From Carnobacterium alterfunditum DSM 5972 (GTDB taxonomy: Bacteria > Bacillota > Bacilli > Lactobacillales > Carnobacteriaceae), in NCBI RefSeq assembly GCF_000744115.1, contig NZ_JQLG01000004.1, forward strand, positions 62,001 through 126,000: DNA of 64,000 bases, given 5' to 3'. Positions 8,817 through 18,087 of this stretch are shown in pieces; position 1 is the stretch's first letter, and each line of letters starts with the position of its first letter. The notes below the pieces were generated by a model. The model saw nothing but the letters and a program-made list of their open reading frames with translations, made no database searches and was not told where the DNA came from. The position numbers and the translations under genes were made by a program.

Positions 8817-9578
8817 TCAACTTCTTTTTTGATGGATATTTTTTTGGATCCATTTTAATACCACTTGTATTTCTTGATCCCAGAATGCCCAATCATGGTC
8901 TCCAGGATTTTCAAGATACGTATAATCATTAGCAATCGCTTGAAGATGCTTTTTAAAGTTCAAATTATCAGCATAAAGGAAATCTTCCATACCGCAAATT
9001 TGTAAAAATGATGGTTGAACAGTTTTCCCTTTTAATTGTTCTAGCAATGCATACAAGTCGTTTTCTGACCCTTTCAAAGACTCTTTTGATTCAAATATGG
9101 CTGTGAAAAGCTTATCTCTATCTGGATCCTCTTGCCATATTCGATAAGGATCTACAGCAGCTGACAAAGCAGCAACACCTGCTACTTGTTCTGGATAGGA
9201 CAGTCCCCACTTCAATGCGCCATACCCGCCCATTGATAGACCGGCAACAAATGTCTCCTCGCGTTTGTGAGAAATATTAAATATATTTTTCATTTTTTGG
9301 GGGAATTCTTTCGTTAAGAAGCTCCAATAATTCGCCCCCATATACATATCGGTATAGTAACTTAAGTGAACTTGCGGCATAAAAATGGCTATATTGTACT
9401 GCGCGGCATAACGCACTAATGATGAATTATAAAGCCAACTGGAATCATCGTCTGATGATCCATGCAATAGATATAAAACAGGATATGGTCCTATTTGCTC
9501 CTCAGGCAAAATAGCTTTATACGAAATCGTGAACCCTAGTTCTGAAGAATTGATTTGACCAGAAATAACACTCATCAT
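8817..9578 (-). CDS. Esterase D/FrmB-like alpha/beta hydrolase
   Basis: The 253-residue cytoplasmic protein has the Esterase_D-type fold. It has an early LLHGSSDDDSSWL segment near residue 35, the nucleophile elbow GLSMGGYGALKWG with Ser near residue 113, and a C-terminal DHDWAFWD with the likely catalytic His near residue 228. It ends the seven-gene operon headed by the binding protein at 19338. A plausible role is removal of acyl substituents from imported glucans, but this is inferred from context only. Either of two adjacent Met codons after GGGGGAATA may be the start. S-formylglutathione hydrolase activity is an alternative but lacks contextual support. Confidence 0.8.
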   Translation of the reverse strand: MMSVISGQINSSELGFTISYKAILPEEQIGPYPVLYLLHGSSDDDSSWLYNSSLVRYAAQYNIAIFMPQVHLSYYTDMYMGANYWSFLTKEFPQKMKNIFNISHKREETFVAGLSMGGYGALKWGLSYPEQVAGVAALSAAVDPYRIWQEDPDRDKLFTAIFESKESLKGSENDLYALLEQLKGKTVQPSFLQICGMEDFLYADNLNFKKHLQAIANDYTYLENPGDHDWAFWDQEIQVVLKWIQKNIHQKRS

Positions 9579-9593
9579 TATTCCCCCAACGGT

Positions 9594-10547
9594 TTAATAA
9601 GATTGGTTTTTCACCAATACTGTTTTAAGTACCTTATTTTCGACTGGTTCTTCTTTGATCAGATCAATCAAAGATTGAGCCGCAAGAGAACCCCATTTGT
9701 GCTTAGAATACGCGATACTTGCTAATCTTGGTTCCAAGTAATTGCTGACCAGTAAGTTGTCGAAACCAATCATGCGGATATCTTTTCCAATTTTCAACTC
9801 AGTATCCTTAAAGTAATTATACATTCCAATAGCCATTTCATCATTAAAGGAAAATACGGCAACCGTTTCAGTCCATTTTTCATGGATCATTCTTCCGATT
9901 TTTTTTCCGGATGCTTCTGAAAAATCACCTTCGATAACTTCATAGGACTGGTCATTTTCAGTCAACTTCTCGATTGCAGCTTCCAACCGCTCACGACTAT
10001 CAAATGAGTCAGGTGGACCAGTGATCAAATAGACCAAAGACACCGGTTTTTCCAAAAGAGCTTCAATTGCTGTTTCGGCTCCAAGTCGATTATCAACCAA
10101 TATTCTGCGGATATTTTCATGTTCGATTTTACGATCCATTACCACAATTTTATGTCCTCGATCAGCGTAATCAATCAGCTCGTTATCTGAAAAACCAGCA
10201 TCTAGGATGATCGCACCATCGATCATTCGTTCTGGTAGAAACAAATGCGAACGACCTCCTGAACAAACGATCATGTCATAGTTATTTTCTTTTGCGGTAG
10301 CCATGATTCCTTCCAATAAATCACCATAAAAAGTACCCCCATATGTCGCTAGGTAGACTCCAATGATGTTCGTTTCTTTTTTACGTAGATTTCGGCCTGC
10401 TCTATTCGGAATGTAATTTAGGTCATCCGCAATTTTCACGATTCTTGCGCGTGTTTCTTCGGTTACCTTAGAGCTACCATTTAAAGCATATGATACGGTC
10501 GAGATGGAAACATGTGCTTCTTTTGCGATATCCTTTATTCCTACCAT
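9594..10547 (-). CDS. LacI-family regulator of the beta-glucan operon
   Basis: An N-terminal LacI helix-turn-helix (VGIKDIAKEAHVSISTVSYALNG, residues about 2-24) is followed by a periplasmic-binding-protein-like effector domain (IIGVYLATYGG through to the C-terminus). Total length is about 317 aa from the ATG at 10547, chosen because family members start close to the IKDIA helix; the Met at 10574 is possible. It sits inside the operon between the GH94 and esterase genes. The pair of GAAACGTTTC-centred operators around the operon promoter at 19363-19430 is its likely target, giving autoregulation. Confidence 0.88.
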   Translation of the reverse strand: MVGIKDIAKEAHVSISTVSYALNGSSKVTEETRARIVKIADDLNYIPNRAGRNLRKKETNIIGVYLATYGGTFYGDLLEGIMATAKENNYDMIVCSGGRSHLFLPERMIDGAIILDAGFSDNELIDYADRGHKIVVMDRKIEHENIRRILVDNRLGAETAIEALLEKPVSLVYLITGPPDSFDSRERLEAAIEKLTENDQSYEVIEGDFSEASGKKIGRMIHEKWTETVAVFSFNDEMAIGMYNYFKDTELKIGKDIRMIGFDNLLVSNYLEPRLASIAYSKHKWGSLAAQSLIDLIKEEPVENKVLKTVLVKNQSY

Positions 10548-10621
10548 TTTATTTTCCAACTCTCTAACCTTCATTTTCTAATAAAATCAATTAGTTCATT
10601 AAAAAACGACTTCATCTTTTA

Positions 10622-13600
10622 TCAAAGGTAAATATCGATCCGGTTATTCTCGTCTTTCAGCCATTTTTCAACTTCTGCTTTCAAGACGATAAATCCCCCA
10701 GAACGGTACCGATTTGAGTAATCATCTTTTGCAGCTTTTTCTTGATTTATTTCTAAATGCGGCTCTTCATTATTCAGGTGATAATAAAATTTTATCGGTT
10801 TATCATAAAGTTCAAACTCAAATACTAAGCCGTTCAATGAATCAGGCAGCACAGGATCGATGGTCAAATCAGTTGCTGTTGCACGGATCCCTAGAATATT
10901 TGTGATCAATTGGTTCATGTAGATCCCCGGTCCGCTTGAATAGATGCGCCAACCGCCCTTAACATCTACCGTTCCATCTCTTAGCTTACTAAAGTTTTCA
11001 GCTGCTTCATACCGCGTCTTGAAAGCTCCATCTGAACTACTGAAATAAGCATTGCTTTGACGTCGTTGTGCATTAGGAACAACAGTTTTGATATTGATTG
11101 GATTCACGATCGCTAATGCGTGCCAAGCTTCATCTCGTTTGCCGATTTTCGCCATAGCTTCAGCAAACCGGATGTGAGCATGCACATACTGCAACCCAAC
11201 TTCACGGCCAAAGTTTGCCGCTTGTTCGGCCCGCTTGAAATAGGTGCTCACTCCTCCATCATAACGTGCAGGTTCACTCATAAGACGTACACCGTCTGGG
11301 TGGCTCAATTCATTTTTGATCACTTGATAATGTTGTTCTGCTTCTTCTGGGCTGAACAGTTCAGCGATCATCGATTGCTGCATAGGCAACAAACGATAGG
11401 CAATACCGGTTCGGGTGTCCGTTGGATGGATCATCAGTTCGACTTTATCCGGTTCTTCCATAAATACAAAACCCGGGATCACATCCGTTGAAAGCATATA
11501 TTTTTTATAATCTGCTTCAAGATCTTGATACATCTCTTTCAGTTTATTAGAAAATACAGGATCGTGTGAATTTAGAACGTCTGCTAATTGCTTTAATGAT
11601 TGATACATCAAGGCTACTGTCCAGCTGCTTGCCATATGACTCTTTAAACGAGAATCGTATGGTTGCAAGGTGTCGTCCCAATCGCCATCACCGTAACCAG
11701 GTAGATTCGTACCCTCTAATAAATGCTGTTTAATATAATCGATAGCTTTAACGATATGTTCAAATACCGTAGCAGTCTGCTCGGTCTTATCACATGTTTC
11801 GCGGTCTGTATAAACGATTGTTTCGTCTAAAAATGCATGATCATTTGAAGCCGATAGATAATCGCCTATCACTTTAAGCGGCCAAACAATGACATCACCA
11901 TGACTTTCTTTAGCTTTCAGATGGGTGTACCGATCAAACATAAACCATTGTGGCCAGTTCCCATCATCCGCAAATTGGTTCGCAAACAAGACCCGCAATA
12001 TTGCTTTGATGCTGCTATAATTTTGCGTTGCCATGAAATATTCTGTTGGGCCTTGCATCACATCTCTTGTACCCCAAGCTGCTCCACCATATTGCTCTAA
12101 TCCATGAGGCATCAAGTAGTGGACCAGCATATTGTGGGTATACCACCAAGCAAGAATATTTACCCGGTCTAATGACTTGTTGTCTTCAGAATTGATCGAT
12201 AATGCGAATCCATTCATCACTTGTTTAAAATGGTGATTGTATTTTTTGACTTCATCAGGAAATGAGCGTTGCACAAATGCGCTTTTCTCATCTTCTAAAC
12301 GGCCTTGGATAGCAATTGTGAAATGAGCTGTTTTAGCTATTTTCAATGCCACTAGCGGGCTATCCGAAGATGAACTGTTTTCTAAGAAAAACTGCTCATC
12401 GGTAAGAGCGAATTCTGCACCGTCGACCGTCATTGTATAGCTTAATTCTGGATAAAAGTCGAACATGGTCGATTCTTTTTCAGGACGAAACTCAAGTTGA
12501 TTTTTTTGTTTAGACAATGAATAAGGCACTCTATTTTCGATTTCATTCATGATCACTTGATTGGTCACAACAAAACGATACGTTTTGTTGTTTTCGCTCT
12601 CTACTTCTAAAAAGAGTTCAGGTCCATCGATCGTCGTATAATTTTTGATTTTTAACACGTCATCTTGTAATTTATAATACCATATCGCATAATTAAATCC
12701 CATTTCAAATGCACTTGGCATCGTTAGAAGATGATAGATTCCATCTAGTTCGACATAAAGTCTTTGTCCAGCCGTTTTAGGAATATTCAAGTCATTCCGC
12801 ACATTGCTGATCAATTTATTGTTCGATGTATTTCCCATAACCACCTGCGAATTAAAAATACCATACATATAAGCGGTGGTTGTCAAAATCGTTTCAGCGA
12901 TGGTCAATTGAGCGCCACTCAACAAAATATGTCCATGAGGCCGTTCCATTAACTGTTCTTTTTCTTGTAGCACAACATGGGCTTTCTCAGCAGTGAAAAA
13001 AGATAACAGTGTTTCTCCTTCATATTCTTCTTCTAATCGTTTTGGAAAATAGTTTTCAACTTCTGTTTTGGTGAAAGCTTGTGTTTTTAAAGACTCACCG
13101 ATCACAGCTGCTTTTTTCACCATCACAACGTCTGTAAATGCATCCTCTGTTTGGATCGTCTCTTCCCAAAGTTGTTGGATCGTTTTTAATGCGACCGGCT
13201 TTGTGATGGCTTCTGGATGGTCAGAGACTGTATACCCATAAAATACTACGCTATACTTGCCGTTTAATGCTATTTGTTCAGATTGTAACGCGCTATATGC
13301 CATTTCATATTGATAAATTTCATTTGCTAAATGTTCTTGGATCAATACAGCTGGTTCGTTGGTTGTTTTATAGCTTTTTCCAAAAAATTGGAAACCATCT
13401 GTTGAATACCCTGCCGTTTTACTTAATGCGCCTTGTTGCAGATACGGGTGATTCCCATCGCTTTGCGGTTGATTCTGGCGGCTGCAAATAATGTATCCAC
13501 TCGCTTCTGTTTCGACTACCACATGATCCAGGTACTGGGAGTTGTAAGATTCATTTGACTGGACCGTCCCTTTGTCTGCTAGACCAATATCTTGACCATA

Positions 13601-13954
13601 GACGATATCGATGGTGACATCCTGTCCCTCTACTTCCACATTCCAAAACCAGGCCTGATTCGTTAACGAAAATGTGACGCTATATGCAATGTCTTCCCAT
13701 ACACCCGTCCAACGAAGCTTATTTTTAGAACGTGCAAGCTGACTGGCAGATTGCAGTCCAATCAATGGTGTGTAAGACACTTTACCCACTTCAAATTTTC
13801 GCAGATAAAGATTCATAATGGAGGGATCAATAGCTCCAACATTTAGCTGGTTCAACATGGTCCCATTTGAATTTAATTCAAATAGATCACCGCTCATTTT
13901 AAACTGAGCGGTCAGTTCGCCTTCGTTTATACTGATCAATTGATTTATCGTCAT
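10622..13954 (-). CDS. GH94 phosphorylase, probably 1,2-beta-oligoglucan phosphorylase
   Basis: A 1110-residue cytoplasmic GH94 enzyme that would phosphorolyse oligo-beta-glucosides to alpha-glucose-1-phosphate. The catalytic-acid loop is seen as GYGDGDWDDTLQ near residue 755. The catalytic (alpha/alpha)6 barrel occupies the C-terminal half, from about residue 590 (LAWWYTHNMLVHYLMPHGLEQ, AAWGTRDVMQGP). The length matches the roughly 1.1-kDa-residue class of Listeria innocua 1,2-beta-oligoglucan phosphorylase rather than the shorter (about 800 aa) cellobiose phosphorylases. Genes for a GH3 glucosidase, ABC importer and LacI regulator beside it match the Listeria sophorooligosaccharide locus. 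The linkage specificity is inferred, not proven. Confidence 0.85.
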   Translation of the reverse strand: MTINQLISINEGELTAQFKMSGDLFELNSNGTMLNQLNVGAIDPSIMNLYLRKFEVGKVSYTPLIGLQSASQLARSKNKLRWTGVWEDIAYSVTFSLTNQAWFWNVEVEGQDVTIDIVYGQDIGLADKGTVQSNESYNSQYLDHVVVETEASGYIICSRQNQPQSDGNHPYLQQGALSKTAGYSTDGFQFFGKSYKTTNEPAVLIQEHLANEIYQYEMAYSALQSEQIALNGKYSVVFYGYTVSDHPEAITKPVALKTIQQLWEETIQTEDAFTDVVMVKKAAVIGESLKTQAFTKTEVENYFPKRLEEEYEGETLLSFFTAEKAHVVLQEKEQLMERPHGHILLSGAQLTIAETILTTTAYMYGIFNSQVVMGNTSNNKLISNVRNDLNIPKTAGQRLYVELDGIYHLLTMPSAFEMGFNYAIWYYKLQDDVLKIKNYTTIDGPELFLEVESENNKTYRFVVTNQVIMNEIENRVPYSLSKQKNQLEFRPEKESTMFDFYPELSYTMTVDGAEFALTDEQFFLENSSSSDSPLVALKIAKTAHFTIAIQGRLEDEKSAFVQRSFPDEVKKYNHHFKQVMNGFALSINSEDNKSLDRVNILAWWYTHNMLVHYLMPHGLEQYGGAAWGTRDVMQGPTEYFMATQNYSSIKAILRVLFANQFADDGNWPQWFMFDRYTHLKAKESHGDVIVWPLKVIGDYLSASNDHAFLDETIVYTDRETCDKTEQTATVFEHIVKAIDYIKQHLLEGTNLPGYGDGDWDDTLQPYDSRLKSHMASSWTVALMYQSLKQLADVLNSHDPVFSNKLKEMYQDLEADYKKYMLSTDVIPGFVFMEEPDKVELMIHPTDTRTGIAYRLLPMQQSMIAELFSPEEAEQHYQVIKNELSHPDGVRLMSEPARYDGGVSTYFKRAEQAANFGREVGLQYVHAHIRFAEAMAKIGKRDEAWHALAIVNPINIKTVVPNAQRRQSNAYFSSSDGAFKTRYEAAENFSKLRDGTVDVKGGWRIYSSGPGIYMNQLITNILGIRATATDLTIDPVLPDSLNGLVFEFELYDKPIKFYYHLNNEEPHLEINQEKAAKDDYSNRYRSGGFIVLKAEVEKWLKDENNRIDIYL

Positions 13955-13973
13955 ATTTACCCCTCATCTTTTC

Positions 13974-16130
13974 CTATTTAGTGATCAATTTAGTGATCAA
14001 TCTAATGGTTTCACTTTGGACATTTTCACTATCAGAACCTACCATGATTTTGAATGTCCCATTATCAGCAGCAAACATCAGATCTGGATGCACATAAGCC
14101 AATGCTTCAGCTGTTAACGTAAAAGTCACTTCTTTTTGGGCTTGGGGTTCTAACGTGATTTTTTCAAAATTTTTCAACTCTTTTACCGGTCTGACAACTT
14201 TTGCGACTTCATCTTGAACATACAATTGGACGATCTCAGCTCCCGTAACGTTCCCTTCATTTTTCACGGTAACACGCACTGTGACGGTCTCTTCTTCAGT
14301 AAAAGTTGTGTGCGAAAAATTTAGAGCTGAGTACGAAAACTTGGTGTAGCTTAAGCCGAAACCAAATGGAAATAAAGGCGTGTTCTCGACATCTAAATAT
14401 TTAGATAAGTACTTTTCAGTTTTATTAGTTTCATTTATCGGTCTGCCAGTTTTATCTTGATTGTAGTACATCGGAACTTGTCCGATCGTTCTTGGAAAAG
14501 ACATGGTCAATTTCCCAGAAGGATTTACTGCTCCAAATAGTACATTTGCTAAAGCTGTTCCCCCTTCTGAACCTGGGAACCAAGCTTCTACTAAACCGTC
14601 TACTTCCTCAACAATAGCGGATAGATCCAAAGGACGTCCGTTAAATAAAGTCGCTACAACGGGTTTAGCTGCTCTACGAACAGCTTTCACTAATTCAAGT
14701 TGATTGCCTGGTAAAGTAAGGCTTGTTCGACTAGCTGCCTCACCACTCATTTCAGATGTTTCGCCAAGTGCGAGTACGATCACATCTACATCCGCTAATT
14801 TTTCATCAGCCGACTGATCTAGCATATCCGCTTCTGCTATTACAACTAACTGTTCGGTAGACACATGTTGCAGTATTCCTTCATAAAGCGAAGGTGTTTC
14901 TGCCGTATCACCCTTCCACGACCATGACCCCAGTAAATCACGGGTTTGACTGTTTGGTCCGATCAAGGCAATTTTTAGATCATTTCTCAAAGGTAAGACA
15001 TGTTCATTTTTCAGCAATACGATTGATTGCTCTGCACTCATTCGCGCAACTTCACGGTTTTGAGGACTAAACATTTCCTGTGTTTCTTTTTGGGCATCTG
15101 CTCCACGGTAAGGATTTTCAAAAAGACCTAAGTCATTTTTCAACTCTAATATACGTAACACAGCCGTATCTAATTTGGTTTCATCTAATGTGCCGCTTTC
15201 AATCAAACCTTTCAACTCACTTGAATAGGCCGCTGACATCATTTCGATATCAACTCCAGCTTCAAAAGCTAACGTCCCGGCTTCTTTTAAATTTTCTGCA
15301 ACACCATGGGCAATTAATTCACCAATCGCACCCCAGTCTGAAATGAGGACACCATCGAAACCCATTTCTTTACGCAGCACTTCATTCATCAACCAACTAT
15401 TGCCCGTAGCCGGTATGCCATCTACAGTGTTGAAAGCTGTCATTACTAAACGGCTGCCTTCATCAATAGCGGCTTTATAGGCGGGTAAATAATTTTCACG
15501 CAATTGACGTTCCGACATATTGACGGTGTTGTATTCTCTACCAGCAATCGGTGCTCCATAGGCTGCAAAATGTTTCACACATGCAGCTAATTTAGTCACA
15601 TCCTCTTTAAGGTTTGGACCTTGATAGCCTCGTACAAAAGCTCGCGCCATTTGTTGGTTTAAATAAGCATCTTCTCCAGTTGATTCCATAACCCTGCCCC
15701 ATCTTGCATCTCGGACTAAATCGACCATTGGGGAAAACGTCACATGCAAGCCCGCAACCGCTGCTTCTTTTGCTGCGATCGAAGCTGTTTGTTCCACTAA
15801 TTTAGGGTCCCAAGAACTGGCTAAACCTAAAGGTATCGGAAAAATAGTCCGGTAACCATGTACGATATCGGCCATAAACAATAAAGGTATGCCTAATCGG
15901 CTAGATTCTAAATGTGACCGTTGGATCTCTTTTACTTGATTCGCTCCTGAAATTCCAAGGACCGACCCCACTGTCTTCATTTTTTCGGTTGTCAAATACA
16001 TCTCATTCATTGGACCTGTAATTTCATTTTCCGTTGTATTGTAGAAATCGGATGACAACTGGATCATTTGACCAATCTTTTCTTCAACCGTCATTTGATC
16101 TACAAGTTCTTTTAATTTTATTGCTTCCAT
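13974..16130 (-). CDS. bglX-like: GH3 beta-glucosidase
   Basis: This 718-residue enzyme has the GH3 N-terminal barrel, the C-terminal alpha/beta sandwich and a final fibronectin type III-like domain (from about residue 620). The nucleophile lies in GVLISDWGAIGEL (Asp near residue 265). The substrate-binding KHFAAYGAP is near residue 185, and a candidate acid/base Glu is in EMSGEAASRTSL near residue 460. No signal peptide is visible, so it acts inside the cell on imported oligosaccharides. AAGGAGGATATT precedes the ATG. In the Listeria beta-1,2-glucan locus the equivalent GH3 enzyme hydrolyses sophorose-type sugars. It lies 19 bp upstream of the GH94 gene. Confidence 0.92.
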   Translation of the reverse strand: MEAIKLKELVDQMTVEEKIGQMIQLSSDFYNTTENEITGPMNEMYLTTEKMKTVGSVLGISGANQVKEIQRSHLESSRLGIPLLFMADIVHGYRTIFPIPLGLASSWDPKLVEQTASIAAKEAAVAGLHVTFSPMVDLVRDARWGRVMESTGEDAYLNQQMARAFVRGYQGPNLKEDVTKLAACVKHFAAYGAPIAGREYNTVNMSERQLRENYLPAYKAAIDEGSRLVMTAFNTVDGIPATGNSWLMNEVLRKEMGFDGVLISDWGAIGELIAHGVAENLKEAGTLAFEAGVDIEMMSAAYSSELKGLIESGTLDETKLDTAVLRILELKNDLGLFENPYRGADAQKETQEMFSPQNREVARMSAEQSIVLLKNEHVLPLRNDLKIALIGPNSQTRDLLGSWSWKGDTAETPSLYEGILQHVSTEQLVVIAEADMLDQSADEKLADVDVIVLALGETSEMSGEAASRTSLTLPGNQLELVKAVRRAAKPVVATLFNGRPLDLSAIVEEVDGLVEAWFPGSEGGTALANVLFGAVNPSGKLTMSFPRTIGQVPMYYNQDKTGRPINETNKTEKYLSKYLDVENTPLFPFGFGLSYTKFSYSALNFSHTTFTEEETVTVRVTVKNEGNVTGAEIVQLYVQDEVAKVVRPVKELKNFEKITLEPQAQKEVTFTLTAEALAYVHPDLMFAADNGTFKIMVGSDSENVQSETIRLITKLITK

Positions 16131-16151
16131 AATATCCTCCTTATGACAAGA

Positions 16152-16982
16152 TTATTTCAAACCAGATACGTTGAAGCCTTGTAAAATATATTTTTGGAAT
16201 GTTAAGAAGATAATGATGATTGGAATAACCATGAAGGTTGAACCAGCCATTTGTAAAGCGAAGTTATTGCTGTATTGACCTTTTAGTAGGTTCAACCCAA
16301 CTGAAAGAGTATAATACTTTTCATCATTAGCAATGATCAACGGCCACATGAATGAATTCCATCCGGCAATAAACGTTAAGATCCCTTGTACAGCTAAAAT
16401 GGGTTTAGATAAAGGTAAGATGATGCGCGTGAAAATGTACAATTCGCTAGCTCCATCTAACCGTGCTGCTTCTAATAATTCATCAGAAATGGTAGTCATA
16501 AATTGACGGAATAGAAAAATTCCATAGGCTCCCACTAATCCTGGTAAAACGATCCCAGCTAAAGTGTTCGTCAATCCCATCCTGTTTAAAATTAAATAGA
16601 CCGGGATCATCGTTACTTGTCCAGGAATCATCATCGTTGCCAATATCATGATGAAAAGGCTTTTTTTTCCTTTGAAGCGGTATTTGGCAAAGCCATATCC
16701 TGCCATAGCATTTAGAAACATCCCCCCAAAGGAGAAAGCTGTAATGATCAATGTGTTTTTTAAATAAACACCAAAATTCATTTTTTGAAATAAATCAATA
16801 AAATTTTGAACGGTCCATTCTTTAGGTATCAACCCTGATTCCATAGAAACAATCTCAGCATTTGTTTTAAATGCCGAAAGTATCATCCAGATAAACGGCA
16901 TAACGGCAATGATCCCTCCGATAGCCAAAATAATGCCTACGATCCATTTATTTATTTTTTGCGTATTTTTATATGAATTCAT
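16152..16982 (-). CDS. Carbohydrate ABC transporter permease (MalG type)
   Basis: This inner permease subunit of a CUT1 sugar importer has 276 aa and six predicted membrane spans. The EAA loop is seen as EAARLDGASELYIFTRIILPLSKP near residue 180, the contact site for the ATPase. No ATPase gene is in the window, so a shared MsmX/MsiK-type ATPase is probably used, as is common in Firmicutes. GAAAGGAG precedes the ATG. It lies between the MalF-type permease and the GH3 gene. Confidence 0.9.
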   Translation of the reverse strand: MNSYKNTQKINKWIVGIILAIGGIIAVMPFIWMILSAFKTNAEIVSMESGLIPKEWTVQNFIDLFQKMNFGVYLKNTLIITAFSFGGMFLNAMAGYGFAKYRFKGKKSLFIMILATMMIPGQVTMIPVYLILNRMGLTNTLAGIVLPGLVGAYGIFLFRQFMTTISDELLEAARLDGASELYIFTRIILPLSKPILAVQGILTFIAGWNSFMWPLIIANDEKYYTLSVGLNLLKGQYSNNFALQMAGSTFMVIPIIIIFLTFQKYILQGFNVSGLK

Positions 16983-17014
16983 ACGTCCTGTACTCCTTTC
17001 GCTTACCTGTCATT

Positions 17015-17899
17015 TCAGTCATTTTTTAACTGTCCTCTAAGTTGGAATAAGGTTATCAGAATAATGACAACAAATAGGATCAGTGATCCAGCAGCAGCAT
17101 AACCAAATTCATTTAATTGGAACCCATTACGGTACAAGAAGAGAGCAATACTTGTCGTACTGTTTAAAGGTCCTCCTTCAGTCATAACAAATGGTTCTTC
17201 AAAGAATTGCAGCCAGCCAATAACGGTTGTGATACTGACAAAAAAGATCGAAAATTTAAGCATCGGGATCGTAATGAATCTCAACTGATTCCATTTTGAA
17301 GCGCCATCTAATTCTGATGCTTCATAATATTCTGGTGGGATCCCTTGTAAGGCTGCTAAGAAAATCAACATATTGATCCCTGTTCCTCTCCAAAGAGCCA
17401 AAATGATCAATGAGATTTTGGCTACTGCTGGATCTTGCAACCAAGAAACAGGAGCAATTCCAACCAAATCTAATAGTTGGTTAAATAATCCTATCGCAAT
17501 ATTTGGATTATACAAAAAGGTCCATACAACGGAGACCGCAACAATATTGGTTATCGAAGGAGCATAAAAAATCAACCTCATGAACGAGAAAAACTTTCCG
17601 TCTCCAACATTTATTAAAATTGCCAGTCCTAAGGAAATGATTACGACTAAAGGAACTCCAATCACAACATAATACAACGTATTTCCTGCAGCTTTAATAA
17701 AAATTGGATCCTTTAAAATCTTTTGATAGTTCTCTATCCCAATAAAATTGATTCTTGACCAGTCGGCCAATCCTGCTAAACTCAAATCGGTGAAACTAAT
17801 GAACAAGGCGATAAAGATTGGAAGAATCGAAAAAATCAAAAGTAAAATAATGGCAGGTGAGATAAAAAGATACGGGGCATTTTTGTTTGCTGATTTCAT
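17015..17899 (-). CDS. Carbohydrate ABC transporter permease (MalF type)
   Basis: The 294-residue protein has six predicted membrane spans and the EAA loop YYEASELDGASKWNQLRFITIPML near residue 200. It is the partner of the MalG-type permease 32 bp downstream and receives sugar from the lipoprotein encoded at 18088-19338. The start is preceded by GAAAGGATGAAAATAGT. Family and neighbours indicate uptake of beta-linked gluco-oligosaccharides. Confidence 0.9.
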   Translation of the reverse strand: MKSANKNAPYLFISPAIILLLIFSILPIFIALFISFTDLSLAGLADWSRINFIGIENYQKILKDPIFIKAAGNTLYYVVIGVPLVVIISLGLAILINVGDGKFFSFMRLIFYAPSITNIVAVSVVWTFLYNPNIAIGLFNQLLDLVGIAPVSWLQDPAVAKISLIILALWRGTGINMLIFLAALQGIPPEYYEASELDGASKWNQLRFITIPMLKFSIFFVSITTVIGWLQFFEEPFVMTEGGPLNSTTSIALFLYRNGFQLNEFGYAAAGSLILFVVIILITLFQLRGQLKND

Positions 17900-17982
17900 A
17901 CTATTTTCATCCTTTCTACTATTGACTAATCTGATACAAGTATTTATTCATGATCCTCTGATGATAAGAAACAGTAAAAATC

Positions 17983-18026
17983 CAGAAAAATAAATCAAGA
18001 ACCGATTCGTTTTGATTATTTTTCTG
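17983..18026 (-). promoter_or_regulatory. Intra-operon hairpin between binding-protein and permease genes
   Basis: On the minus strand CAGAAAAATAATCAA pairs with TTGATTTATTTTTCTG (one bulge), followed by GATTTTTAC. The long stable stem, placed after the binding-protein stop, fits either a partial terminator or a 3' stabiliser that lets the binding protein be made in excess over the permeases. Confidence 0.6.
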
Positions 18027-18087
18027 AACCTCTACACCATGCTGCTAACTACTATTATTAAAAAAATCGCTTATTCTAAACGCTTGC

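Noticed and set aside
13267-13491. Plus-strand frames inside the GH94, GH3 and rbs genes
   Set aside because: These are shadows of strongly supported minus-strand genes with family motifs.
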